Assembly (NCBI RefSeq): GCF_000590475.1 | Contig: NZ_CP007441.1 | Span: forward strand, 2,734,660 to 2,798,659 | Direction: 5' to 3' | Origin: Stutzerimonas stutzeri | GTDB taxonomy: Bacteria > Pseudomonadota > Gammaproteobacteria > Pseudomonadales > Pseudomonadaceae | DNA length: 64,000 nucleotides | Part shown: positions 25,216-36,000 of the stretch, in pieces | How the letters are laid out: every line of letters begins with the position of its first letter | Numbering within the stretch: the stretch's first letter is position 1 | Translations under genes and position numbers: made by a program | Notes under the pieces: model-generated | Told to the model about the DNA's origin: nothing | What the model saw: the letters and a program-made list of their open reading frames with translations, nothing else | Databases searched by the model: none

Positions 25216-26535
25216 TCAAAGATCGAGCTCGATATCATCTACCGAGCTTGCCGCACTGGTAGCGCGCTCGACCGATGTCAGCTCGGTATCTGAAATGGTC
25301 AATGCGTAGTGCTGTCGCGGATTGAAGTCTTCGAACTGGTCAATACGATCCAGGACCTCACCCACCAGCTTTTTCAGGAAAATCCGCGGTGCAATTCCGA
25401 CCTTGCCGCCCAGCTTACCGGTCACCGCCTTTGCCAGCTCAGCGATGTAATCATCGTCTGCCAGGCGCAGAATGCGGTCAGCCGTAGCGCTGTTATCGGC
25501 ATACAGGTTGCGCACCTTGCGACCAACCTCCTCCAGAGACTCCTGACTGAAACCACGGAGACGAATTTGCACGGCGCGAGGATTATCGAACCGAGCATCA
25601 GTGGTGAAGTCGACTGCCAGACGCTGAGCTAGAGGAGACAGCCGCTGGACACCCATAGGGCCATCGTAGAAGGCTGGAGTACCTGTGATAACCAGATAAA
25701 GGCCAGGGAATCGCCCAGAGTCCACCTCATCCATCAACTGACGCAGGGCGTTCAGGCTCTTGTCGCGAACATCTCCGCGCATTCGCTGAAGTGTTTCAAC
25801 CTCGTCGAGCACCAGCAGCAGACCAGGATGCCCTGAATCCTTGAGTATGGTTAGAACACCTTGCAGGAAGCTCAACGCGCCGAAATGATCGATGTCGCCC
25901 TTGATCATTGCATAGCGCTTAACAGCAGCAGAAATGTTCGGCTGACCTGCCATCCAGGCCAAAAGCCCGTTGGCGATCTCTTCCTGGCCTTCTAGGAGAG
26001 CTCTCCGGTAGGCACGTAGAGTTAGGGCAAATGCAGGTGCAGAGCGCACTACTTCGCCCAAGCGCTTTTCCATGAGTAAATCAGTGGCATCGATCAACGC
26101 TTCGGAGTCGTTCGGATCGATGTCATGCTGGGCCAGTACATCCTCTTCAAGGGTGTAGAACCAGGCTTCGACGATATTCTGAAAGGCGCCAGAGGGCATA
26201 TCTGGCGTCGTCAAACGCTCCATCAGACGCCGATAAACCGTCTCCAGACGGTGCAGCGGCGTCTCAGTCTCGGAAATTTGTACCTCGGCACAGGCAAAGC
26301 CGAGTCGGTGTGCTTTTTCACGGAGCCAACGTGACGCAAAGGTTTTACCGCTGCCGTACTCGCCACGAATAGCCTTGAATACCGCCCCGCCTCGACTGAC
26401 CTTTTCCAGCTCCTCATCAAAGGCGCGCTCGAAGGGCAACAAGCCAACAGCTAAGGCATCCAAACCATACTGCGGCACAGTTCCACGCCGCAGAGCGTCC
26501 AGAATATCCTGACGACGTTGTTGGCTAATCGACAT
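25216..26535 (-). CDS. brxD: BREX ATP-binding protein BrxD
   Basis: The 439-residue protein carries Walker A GEYGSGKT (residues 58-65) and Walker B LLLVLDEVETL (239-249), with a conserved GTPAFYDGP and LPLAQR-like sensor region (RLSPLAQRLAVDF). This matches the BrxD / DUF2791 ATPase family. Together with BrxHI it separates type 2 BREX from type 1. It lies 16 bases after pglZ and 24 before brxHI, in the same operon. Its role in the cycle is unknown; an ATP-driven loader for the helicase is a reasonable guess. Confidence 0.9.
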   Translation of the reverse strand: MSISQQRRQDILDALRRGTVPQYGLDALAVGLLPFERAFDEELEKVSRGGAVFKAIRGEYGSGKTFASRWLREKAHRLGFACAEVQISETETPLHRLETVYRRLMERLTTPDMPSGAFQNIVEAWFYTLEEDVLAQHDIDPNDSEALIDATDLLMEKRLGEVVRSAPAFALTLRAYRRALLEGQEEIANGLLAWMAGQPNISAAVKRYAMIKGDIDHFGALSFLQGVLTILKDSGHPGLLLVLDEVETLQRMRGDVRDKSLNALRQLMDEVDSGRFPGLYLVITGTPAFYDGPMGVQRLSPLAQRLAVDFTTDARFDNPRAVQIRLRGFSQESLEEVGRKVRNLYADNSATADRILRLADDDYIAELAKAVTGKLGGKVGIAPRIFLKKLVGEVLDRIDQFEDFNPRQHYALTISDTELTSVERATSAASSVDDIELDL

Positions 26536-26550
26536 GCCTACACCCTGTAG

Positions 26551-29340
26551 TTATTGAATTTCAAACTGCTTCTTCAGATCTGCAACGTTCAAACGCACTG
26601 TCTGGGAATCACGCTCGACTGAAAGGATCGGATAGCCATCCACATTAAGCAGTTTCTGTGCTCCCGCGAGAAACCCACGAATCCGCAGTTTTGGGATCAG
26701 CAACTCGGAACAAAGCACCGCCTCCATCACCTGCCAGCGATGCTTCTCCAACAGCCTCAGCAGCGTCTGCATTTGTTCATCGCTTATCGCTGTGCGGCCT
26801 GCTCTGTCGCGAACTTGACCATAGACCGGCGAACTGAGCAACTCAGCAACCCAATCGCCTGTAGCGACCACCGGAGCGCTTTTGCTCAAGGCTTTCGCTG
26901 GCGATGCAAAGCCGAACATGTCCTCGACAACCTCAGCCACAGCCTGCTTCTTGCCGGCTGCTTTCTTGGCAGGTGCTTCGACAGAGACAGCGGCCTCATT
27001 AACCGCGCTCGGCGTTTCTGCCTCAATGGCTTTTGTCGAATACCACCAGGCTGGCAATCGTCGAGGCACCTCACGCCAACCCTCTACCCTTTGCCGCGTG
27101 GCGGCATTGATATAGACCCCAAGCGGTATCACCACCTCCTGGAGCGAACCACCACCGTGATAGCCATGGCTCCTACTTTTGGTATAACGCAGACGCTCTG
27201 ACCAAGGGAGGATCACCTGTTTATTGGTCGTCACGACACGCTCCCCCGACAACAGGACTTCCAGCTCAGAGGGTGTGATGCTGGGAGCAACCGGGTGATA
27301 GCGCTCGCCGTTTTCGTCGGCGGACTGCTGGTAAACCGAATCATGATCCAGTACGTGGCCGTGATCACTGGTAATGATCACCACGCGACCCGCCTCGCGA
27401 GCGGCCTCCATGACATGCCGCAGTAAGGCCACGGTTTCAAAGGACCAATCGACCTTAACTTGCGAGCTACTGGACAGCTGATCATCGATCGCATTGATCA
27501 CCACCGCCAGAACTCGGTGCTCCGTACCCGCAATTACCCCCCGAACGTTGCTATGCAAACTGCCAGATCCAGACTGGGACAAATCCTGCTTATGGAAAAC
27601 TTGCGGTGGAAACTTGGTGGAGGCCAGCTTTTTTAACTGAGGGTGGCTACTGAAAGCCTTCTTCTCGTCGTTGGCATTGCCCTCACACAGAGCCCCCGAT
27701 AGCAGCGAGCAACGGCTGACCTGAGTCACAGTGGGCAAGGCTGCGACCAGACATGCATCGCCCTGTGCGCCAACGGGCTGTAGCTCCAACCAATGATTAC
27801 GGGTGAGGTCTGCGCTTAACTGCCTGTAGACGGCTTCGCTCATCCCATCCAGCACAAGCAAAAGCACTTGCCCCTGCTCGGCCAATGGTGCAACCAGATC
27901 ATCCAGGGCCCGCTCGACGGGAATGAATCGAGCAGGCAGATGATCACCGCGAGCGATGCTTGCCAGTTGCTGCCCGAAAGCCTGGTTTTGCCGTTCCCTG
28001 TAACGCCCAACGTGCTGCGAGAGCTTCTGGTACACCGTACTCAGGGACTCCTCAGCATCTCCCGCCCAAATTTCGGTTCGTGCCCAATCACAAAAACCAC
28101 CCTGCTCGATGTAATCGCCGATCAGGCTAACTGCAGTTCCGTCCACGTTCGGCGCCTGCTTGAGCCAACGTAGAAGGCGCATGGCCATATTGGCCCTAGC
28201 AACAGTCTCGCTGTAGCGATCCAAGCCAGCCAGACGATGCCCCTCTATCTGCTGCAAAGCCGACTCCGCAGCCATGGATTCGCCGCCGTCCAGAGCTATA
28301 TCCAGGGCTGAAGCAAAAGCGCTAAAGCGAGCATGTAAACCGCAAGGCAACAGCGAGGAATGCTCGGCAGCAGCCTGCATATCCAAGCTTGCAAGAATCT
28401 GCTCTGCTTTCGACAAGAAGCGTGCATAGCTAGGGAAACCGAGAGCACCTATCCATTGCCTGACCAGGACAACTGCGACCTCACCCAGTGGCTGCAGGAC
28501 TCGGAATTCGATCTTCTTCCCACCCAAAAAGCGCTCACGGAAAATCCCACGACTGATATGCAGCTGAGTTAAATCAAGCGCTTGCAGACGTTCAATATCC
28601 GAGGAAAACAGCACGGAGCACGCCAAGGCGACGGCGAGCAGATCACTCCCCTGATCATTCAGAAGCAGCGTCGATACCACCTCATGAGTGTCGGGCAGGC
28701 CTCGGGCCAACCAATCCCCAAGGTTGTCTCGAATATCGCCTGGCAGAGCCGTAATCAGTGCATTGACATCACCCTTAGTGCTCCAACTCAACACCGACTG
28801 CAGATCCAACGTGGCTTCTTGGTAGTTCAGATGAGCCATGGCGATAGCGCGCCAGGCTGTCTCCTCATCCAGAATCTCTCCGAAGCTGATTTTCCCCTGA
28901 TAGCGTTCAACACCATTGAGCATCGCCTCAGCTACCCAACGGCTCTGCTTGCGTGTTAAACGAGGATCAATGTCCCTGACACGAATCAGCTGCTGCAGGG
29001 TCTTCCAAGGGCTTATGCGCTGCGGCTCGTTGCGCCAGATTCTGGCCAACACGTCCATGGCCAGATCCGTCTCGGCAAAGCCCGACAGCAGCACAAGACG
29101 CTCTGAGGTTTCCTTCCGATCCTGGTGATGCTTGACCAAGGCCTCACGCATCGCCAACTCAGAGACGCAGTAGACGGCCCTGACTTTTCGCCCTTCAACA
29201 ACTTGCTCTACAGCTAAAGCCGCTAAAGGGTTTGGCCACACTAATGCCACGCAGTCAGCCTCAGCGTCACGCTGAAAAACTGCCTGCAGTTGGGTCACCA
29301 CCGGCATCGGCAATGTCGCGCTCGCCTGCATGATCGACAT
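26551..29340 (-). CDS. pglZ: BREX alkaline-phosphatase-superfamily protein PglZ
   Basis: I prefer the ATG at 29340 (929 residues), which overlaps the end of pglY by a few bases and has GAGG upstream; a frame extension to 29373 lies inside pglY. The C-terminal half is the PglZ phosphatase-like domain: LLLVLDGMSEAVY with the metal-binding Asp, then VVIITSDHGHVLDHDSVY (Asp-His metal ligands) and SHGYHGGGSLQEVVIPLG. The N-terminal half is helical and lineage-specific. PglZ is present in all BREX types and is needed for both methylation and exclusion in studied systems. A Lys/Ala-rich linker (APAKKAAGKKQAV) near residue 820 separates a small C-terminal domain. Confidence 0.93.
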   Translation of the reverse strand: MSIMQASATLPMPVVTQLQAVFQRDAEADCVALVWPNPLAALAVEQVVEGRKVRAVYCVSELAMREALVKHHQDRKETSERLVLLSGFAETDLAMDVLARIWRNEPQRISPWKTLQQLIRVRDIDPRLTRKQSRWVAEAMLNGVERYQGKISFGEILDEETAWRAIAMAHLNYQEATLDLQSVLSWSTKGDVNALITALPGDIRDNLGDWLARGLPDTHEVVSTLLLNDQGSDLLAVALACSVLFSSDIERLQALDLTQLHISRGIFRERFLGGKKIEFRVLQPLGEVAVVLVRQWIGALGFPSYARFLSKAEQILASLDMQAAAEHSSLLPCGLHARFSAFASALDIALDGGESMAAESALQQIEGHRLAGLDRYSETVARANMAMRLLRWLKQAPNVDGTAVSLIGDYIEQGGFCDWARTEIWAGDAEESLSTVYQKLSQHVGRYRERQNQAFGQQLASIARGDHLPARFIPVERALDDLVAPLAEQGQVLLLVLDGMSEAVYRQLSADLTRNHWLELQPVGAQGDACLVAALPTVTQVSRCSLLSGALCEGNANDEKKAFSSHPQLKKLASTKFPPQVFHKQDLSQSGSGSLHSNVRGVIAGTEHRVLAVVINAIDDQLSSSSQVKVDWSFETVALLRHVMEAAREAGRVVIITSDHGHVLDHDSVYQQSADENGERYHPVAPSITPSELEVLLSGERVVTTNKQVILPWSERLRYTKSRSHGYHGGGSLQEVVIPLGVYINAATRQRVEGWREVPRRLPAWWYSTKAIEAETPSAVNEAAVSVEAPAKKAAGKKQAVAEVVEDMFGFASPAKALSKSAPVVATGDWVAELLSSPVYGQVRDRAGRTAISDEQMQTLLRLLEKHRWQVMEAVLCSELLIPKLRIRGFLAGAQKLLNVDGYPILSVERDSQTVRLNVADLKKQFEIQ

Positions 29341-29344
29341 CACC

Positions 29345-32300
29345 TCAATCCTCTGCCCCATCCATGCGCACAATGCTGTAGCTCACATCCAGCACATAGC
29401 CGTCCTGCAATTTGCTCTCAATCTCTGCGAACAAGTTGTGCGCCTGCTTGCTGGTCAAACCACTCTGCTGAACCTGCTCCAGCACCTTTCTGCCACCGGC
29501 ACCTTTGTTGACACCGGTATCGGCAGGCGGCACATCCGGACTGGTCGGCGGAACGACGTTGCGCGTCAACTGCGATGTAGCATCGGCCTGAGCCTGTCGA
29601 AGCGCTTGGGCCAGCGCCGTCACCAGCTCATCCGCGGTCAATGCAGCACTAACACGCTGCTTAATCTGCAGCGCCTCAGCTGCCCCTGACTTCCAAACGG
29701 TTTCCAGCAGTTGCCAGTTATTGTCCTGGATCGCCTGGGTCACGCTGGCAGCGCTGACGATACTTTTGGCGAGAGCCATCGCGTTGGTGGGCGGCTGAAT
29801 ATCCGACAGCGCAGTGATCAGATCTGCACCCTGCTTACCCTGCAAGGTCTGCAACAGGCTCACTGCATACTCGGCATTACGCAGACGATTGCATTGCGTC
29901 CCCTGATTAACCCGGCTCAATGCACCTCTGAGCTCAGTAACCAGTTCCTCACAATGCCCAAGCTGGCGCTTAACCTCATCCTGCACATCTTTTTCCAGTG
30001 CATTCTGATGGTTGGCGGTGCGCAGCTTGTTAGGCGTCAGGCCGAAGATGGCGGAAGCGTTATCTACGCCCAGCTTCCAGATGTTTGGCTCGGCCAGATC
30101 CTGCTTGGTCAGCAACAGGTTATCCGGCATGTCCTTGAGCGTCGGCTCATAGTCTTGACCATGCAACGAGAAGGCGTACTGGCCATGCTCGGCAAACACC
30201 ATGATCAGCAAGTTCTGCACAATGTCCGGCAGCCCTTTGGGTGTCGGCTGATCAATGGCCGAACGTAGGCGCTTCACCGTCACTGGATCCCCGGCGTATT
30301 CATCCTTGGCCAGCTCACGAGTCATATGCTTCGGCCAATCATCCTTAAAGATGAAATGCCGCTCGTGCATCTCGCCAAGCTTCAGTGGCTGTGCAATCGA
30401 ACGCATGATCGAGCGCAACGGCGTGTCGATATCGATGCGACCATTACTGGCATGCACAGCCCGACGCAGCTGCTCCATCACCTTACCTAGGTCAGCCAGC
30501 CTGACCTCACCGTCAAACTCGGGGTGATCCGGATATTGGAAGCTCAGCGCCTGGTTAAGCAGGTGCTCGAAGGCCGCACGCAGATTACTGCCCACCGGCA
30601 GCTGCGGAGTAAATCCAGGCTCCAGCGAATAAACCTGGCTGTCCAGTTGTACCGAATCATCCAGCGAGCCCGGGATCGGTTGTGCAGCACCGAATGCACC
30701 CATGAGGTAATCACGAATGCGCTGGCGCAGCTGGCTGCGCTGGTTATCGAGAAGCGTCCGCGCTTGGGCCCGCTCAAGTGGGCTCAGATGCTTACTAAAG
30801 GAGACGAAGCGATCTTCGCTTTTCAGTACGTGCTCAAGCGTCACCAAGGTTCCCAAATCACGCTGCGCCGACTGGCTAAAGAAATACGGCAACCAGCACA
30901 GCGTCTGTGTCGCATTACCAGTGGCTTCGTACTCCTGGATGCGTGCCCTATCGCTCGCGGGAGAATGGTTGCCCTGGTCAAACGGAAAGTCGACCAGCAC
31001 CTTCCAATCATCACCACGCGCCTCAAAGGTGGTGAAGTCGGAAATCTCGCGAATGTTCTGAAACATCACCTCTACGGTACGACGAGTGCCGCGCCAGGCG
31101 AAGGGATGCTCAATAAACAGCTGATTGTCATCCTGAACGCCGAATGCCTCGAACAGCAAATCCTTGGTCAGCTTGCGACGTGCGCCATCGTTGTCATGGA
31201 TTTTCGCCTGCTCAAGAATGCTCTCGGTATCGACGCCGGAAAGCTGAATCGCGATAACCGGGTTGGAGTCATCACTGATCTTGATCTCACCGACTCGCCC
31301 CGCCCATTTGCGGCACTTCTGCAAAACCGTCTGCGCTTCACGCCCTGGGATCGGTGATTTGATGGTGCCGTGGTTCAACGCAGCGAGCTTATTGGCCGTG
31401 AGCTGCTTGAAGCACTCCACCTCCGGAACCAGCGCCGACAGCAACAAGGTCTTAATCAAGCGCATGTCGTTGATAAAGGCGCGACGGCCTGGATCGTTCG
31501 CAGGCAGCTCCAGCAGCTGATCCAGCTTGAGGTTGTGTTCTTCCTCGAGTAGCGGCACCAGCTTGCGCTCGAACAGATGGCGAGCATTGTCGAAATGCAT
31601 ACGCATCACTTCTGAGAACGGCTCGGCCTCGGAGGCAATTACGTCGTAAAGGTCACCGACCGGAATGCAGCCGCCGAGCTCCAGGGTTTCGCGCTGATCG
31701 ACCAACAGCATCAGCATGACCTTGAGCGCAGTACGCTCGCGCTGCAGCGCGGAAGAAAGCGCAACCAGCGCCTGCACCAGAGCAGGACTGAAGGGATACA
31801 GCGAGCGGAACATCTCGCGGTCACCCTGGTTGGTCAGCAGGATTTCCTGCACCTCGCTGCGTAAACCGGCATCCATGGCCGCAAAGGCATTGTCGATTTC
31901 AGCCTTGGCAGCTGCATTGATCGGCTTGAGCAAGCGGCGCTCAGCAATCACTGGCAGGTTCCGGTCTTCCAGGGTGATGGTGTGGAAACGACCATCCCAG
32001 TACTTGAGCGAGTCGCTCAGTGCTTGCTGCTCAGCGCCGTTGTACTGATCACCCACGAACTCACGCAGATCACGCTGACGTGCGATAAAGCTGGCCATGG
32101 GCAGTGCACGTTGCTCACTGGCTTCAACCAGCTTCACCACTTTCTGAATGTTGTTGGCGATAAAGCGCTGGTCAGAAAGATGGCTGGCCAGCCAGAGGAT
32201 CAGCTCATCGAGGAACAGGATGATCGCGTCGTATCCGAGCGCTTTGGCATGCTCAGTCATGATGCGCAGGCCCTCATCGAAATCGACGTAACCGCCGTAC

Positions 32301-33022
32301 TCGCTGTTGGCCATATCCGCCATGGAGCTGTAGAAGGTGCCGATCAGGTCCCCGACCAAGCGAGCCTTATCGTCCGCGCCAGCTTGGTCATTGAGCACTG
32401 CATCGAAGCTGGCTGCATCCCAACCAGTCGATAGGTCACCCCAGCCATCGTCCTCGGCCGCTGCTGCGCCTTTGTTCAATGTGGCGAAGAAATTCGCATC
32501 ACCCATATTGCTGCGCAGTTGCCGAGCATCACGGAACAACCGGTCGCTCATGTAGAAGCCAGGTACCGGGGCATCGGGATGCAGGTGTTTGATATGTCGC
32601 GCATAGCCACCCAACACACCCGCCTCAATGCTGGCTGCGCCGATCATGTGGTAGGGCACCAGCAGGATATTGGTTTGCTGCAGCCACTCATCGTGCTTAG
32701 CTACAGCCGGCGCCAGCTCGTTGATCGCCCGGGCTTGGGAATTGCCCTGCAACAGCAGGTGCAGCACCGCCATAAAGTGCGACTTACCGCTACCGAAGCT
32801 GCCGTGAAGGTAAGCGCCCTTCTGACGGTTCTGGTTGCCCACCACGGTACTTTTGATAAAGCTCAAGGCATCGTCGAACGAACGCTGCAGCTGCGGCGTC
32901 ACCACATACTGCTCCAGGGTTTGGCTGACAGCTGCATCAGCCAGACCACTGGACAGGTTGAGAACGAAATCACCCCGTTGAACCTTTTCTGGGATCTCGA
33001 TCAGCTCTTTAATTAATGTCAT
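29345..33022 (-). CDS. pglY: BREX large ATPase PglY / BrxC
   Basis: At 1225 residues this is a full-length BrxC/PglY P-loop ATPase. Walker A is GSFGSGKS (74-81) with the characteristic YLHGSFGSGKSHFMAVL context; a Walker B-like AIILFLDELILWLASH follows at about residue 265-285. The remainder is largely helical with no recognisable enzymatic motif, as usual. It begins 16 bases after pglX. BrxC proteins form large assemblies and are essential for BREX immunity; in the type 2 nomenclature the gene is pglY. The sequence shows no damage. Confidence 0.93.
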   Translation of the reverse strand: MTLIKELIEIPEKVQRGDFVLNLSSGLADAAVSQTLEQYVVTPQLQRSFDDALSFIKSTVVGNQNRQKGAYLHGSFGSGKSHFMAVLHLLLQGNSQARAINELAPAVAKHDEWLQQTNILLVPYHMIGAASIEAGVLGGYARHIKHLHPDAPVPGFYMSDRLFRDARQLRSNMGDANFFATLNKGAAAAEDDGWGDLSTGWDAASFDAVLNDQAGADDKARLVGDLIGTFYSSMADMANSEYGGYVDFDEGLRIMTEHAKALGYDAIILFLDELILWLASHLSDQRFIANNIQKVVKLVEASEQRALPMASFIARQRDLREFVGDQYNGAEQQALSDSLKYWDGRFHTITLEDRNLPVIAERRLLKPINAAAKAEIDNAFAAMDAGLRSEVQEILLTNQGDREMFRSLYPFSPALVQALVALSSALQRERTALKVMLMLLVDQRETLELGGCIPVGDLYDVIASEAEPFSEVMRMHFDNARHLFERKLVPLLEEEHNLKLDQLLELPANDPGRRAFINDMRLIKTLLLSALVPEVECFKQLTANKLAALNHGTIKSPIPGREAQTVLQKCRKWAGRVGEIKISDDSNPVIAIQLSGVDTESILEQAKIHDNDGARRKLTKDLLFEAFGVQDDNQLFIEHPFAWRGTRRTVEVMFQNIREISDFTTFEARGDDWKVLVDFPFDQGNHSPASDRARIQEYEATGNATQTLCWLPYFFSQSAQRDLGTLVTLEHVLKSEDRFVSFSKHLSPLERAQARTLLDNQRSQLRQRIRDYLMGAFGAAQPIPGSLDDSVQLDSQVYSLEPGFTPQLPVGSNLRAAFEHLLNQALSFQYPDHPEFDGEVRLADLGKVMEQLRRAVHASNGRIDIDTPLRSIMRSIAQPLKLGEMHERHFIFKDDWPKHMTRELAKDEYAGDPVTVKRLRSAIDQPTPKGLPDIVQNLLIMVFAEHGQYAFSLHGQDYEPTLKDMPDNLLLTKQDLAEPNIWKLGVDNASAIFGLTPNKLRTANHQNALEKDVQDEVKRQLGHCEELVTELRGALSRVNQGTQCNRLRNAEYAVSLLQTLQGKQGADLITALSDIQPPTNAMALAKSIVSAASVTQAIQDNNWQLLETVWKSGAAEALQIKQRVSAALTADELVTALAQALRQAQADATSQLTRNVVPPTSPDVPPADTGVNKGAGGRKVLEQVQQSGLTSKQAHNLFAEIESKLQDGYVLDVSYSIVRMDGAED

Positions 33023-33038
33023 GCGTCAAACCCCAGAA

Positions 33039-36000
33039 TCAGTTCTGCTCGGCCACTTTCTTTTTGCGACCGCCACGTTTTCCAGCCGCTGCAGCCGGCT
33101 GCCAGCTCAAAAGGTCGGCCCGAGTGATCCCCAGATTACGTAGCTCCTCAAGCAGGAAGCCCTCGTAATAATCGCCCATGCGCTCGCCGAATTCCGGATC
33201 CACCTCGTTATGCCACTGCTTTAACCAGGGGATCAGCTCATCCAGCGCCACTAGCATCGGCATCAGGCGCTCGGGCTCCCATCCCTCACCATCCTTGCGC
33301 TCTAAGTACCAGGCAGCGATAGCCTGAGCACGTTGCAGATGGTTTAGGCCCGCCCAACCGATGACCAGCGTGCTATCACCACCTTTTTCGGCGCCAGGCA
33401 ACGAGAAGAAGCGCTCTTTAGGCACGTCCAGCTTGCCGCGAAGCGACCAGAAGCTGGGCTTTTGGAAGTCGCTGGATTTGTACTGCGGTGGCAATGGGAT
33501 ATCGCCTACCGTCTCTGCCCTCTCAAGCTTCGCCTGGGTTAAAGCCAGGTCGCACTTGGCTTTCTTTTCAGGATCCAACGCATTTTCCTCAGACAGCGGC
33601 TGGTCGACACCATACTTGGCGTCAATGGCATCCTCCAGGCGCTGCTTGTCCCAGGTTTCCTGCCAGGCTCTGAATTTCGGTATGGCATCAGGCTTGAGAC
33701 GAGCGGCGGCCATTTGTGGCACGTTATCTCCATCTATCAGCTCGCAAACTAACGCCTGCAAGTCCAACAGGTTGTCGCCACAATAGAGCTCCGTAACACG
33801 GACAGCGTCCGCATCGCTGCGCAGGCGGTCAGCCAGCTGAGCACAGGTTTGTAACTCTGGGAGTTGGCATACCTTTTCCATCCGGTTAAGAAGCCACTCT
33901 TTGGCTGCAGAATGTAGTCGGCTCTCCCAGCTGTCACGACTCCAGCGGCGCTTATATTCCGGCTGCTCAACCAGTCTGACCCAGTGATTATGCTCAATAG
34001 CTTGTAGACGACGCTCGATCAGCGCCTTGTAATCTGCTGGCCAGTGGGAGGGAACTTCAGTAATAGGCGTGCTGCCATGACGCATAAACCACGCAGAATC
34101 AATTTCACCGGCTGCCATATTGCGAGCAAGGTTAATTTCAAATGCGCGCTCACCAGGCTTTATACTGGGCATGTCGACTTCAGAAAAAATAGCGACTTCG
34201 GTCAGGCCATATAGTGCATAAACGTACCAGTCCAGTTCTTCCTGCAATGCAATCATCTGGAAAAACAGCTCAGAGTCCTGCACCTTAGCAGAGCTCAGGG
34301 CATCGACAAATCCGGCCCCATCTGTCTCGAGCACATGCTCCGGACTACAACTTCTTAACTGCTGCGCCAATTCGTCGATTCGCTGCGAAAACTTCAGCAC
34401 AACATCATTGGCATCCTCAGATACCGGGAAATTTTTTAAGCCTGTGCCGGTAAACTCAAAGGTGTCAAAAGCAGGATCACCCGTCACCCGAGCGCCTTTT
34501 GAATCCGTCGAGTCACCTCTATTGTGGAAAACCTGCTTCATCCAGAAACAGGCAACGGAGCTATTCAGCAAGCCCATAAGGGCAAAGTGATCCGCCTCCG
34601 CAGCACATAAAGGCAGTTTGATCACAGGCGCAGTCTGCTTAAAAACCTTGCCCCCACGATCCAAAACAAAATGATTATGGGTGGAAACAAAAGCAAAGGC
34701 TATTGACAGTCTATTGAGGTAACGGCCAGGAAAGAACATAGAGTGCTCATACCACCGCAGACCACGCTCCTCGATAAACTGACCAAAATCTTTCCTATTC
34801 TTCAAAACCCTACGATAGGTCCAATAGTGGCGTGCTTGGCCGCCATCTAAAACCTCCACAGGCTCTGCAGTTAAAAGGTCATACGGCATCAACGAGTTTA
34901 AGTCTTGGCTAATAGCCCAATCCCGAACATTTTCACCAACACAAAGCGGCACTGAATAATCTTTCAATCCAAGTGTTACTACTGTATGCCGAGGCATAAA
35001 GAAAACAGAGTCTTCTCCCGTATGCGTAGTGCGCCCTATCTCGACGACGTGGGAATCTAGCGGGGTTTTCCCGCTTGACTCGAGCAGCTCTTTTAGTTCG
35101 GAAGCGCCGCCTCCGCCAAGACTCCACGGATGACTTGCATATGACTGCCTAGTCTGCCCAAGCACGCTAATGAATTCACTTTCAGCCTTTGGCTTAGATA
35201 GCAAAGCAACGATAGAGGACCAAACTTTTCCATCTGCGGCATTGCTAGGAGTGTCCGGCTCACCACGAATTCCAAGTACCACCTTAATCTCATCAGATTT
35301 TGGGGCCTGATTTCGCGCGAACATAATCACGGTTGGGGTGCCGTGACCTGGGATGTAAGCCCCTGAGGTATCAATAACGTGGGTCAGATCTTTACGCGGC
35401 AGATAATCTTCTATCAGCTTTTTACCGAACTCACGCTTCATAAAGCTATTGGCAGTAATCATCCCCATAAAACCTGCCGGCTGACTGTCTTTAGCCAATA
35501 GCGTGAGATCAAAAAAACGCTCGGTGAAGGGTACACCTAGAGAATACTGGCGATGGCAGGTGGGGTATTTATCACGATAAGCCTGACTCAGTGCTCTGTC
35601 TTTCACTGTAATGTAGGGTGGATTGCCCACCACCACGTGATAGCGCTGCCCAAGAATCCTGCTCAGTTTTTCTGGATCTTCAACTTCATAAACGTGTTTC
35701 CTTTCCTCATCCAGTAAGCCCCCCTGGATGCCCTGCCCCTGCCACTCAAATCGACGACCGTGTAGTAACGAATCGCCACAGGCTAGGTTGAAATGAAAGC
35801 TGGGCGCATCCTTGATCTTGGTACTGCCCGCTGCCTTCATGGCAGCAATCAACAGACGGAATCGGCAGATGGCAATGGCGTAGGGGTTGATATCGGTACC
35901 ATGCACTACATCCAGTGCTCGCTGTGCCAGCTCACGAGTGTTGGTACCCGGCTCGCGCTTCAGCCACTGGTTGAACACTCGCTCGAAGGTCGTCAGCAAG

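Noticed and set aside
35715..35726. Run of six C in pglX as a phase-variation tract
   Set aside because: Too short to be called a slippage tract, and the frame is intact.
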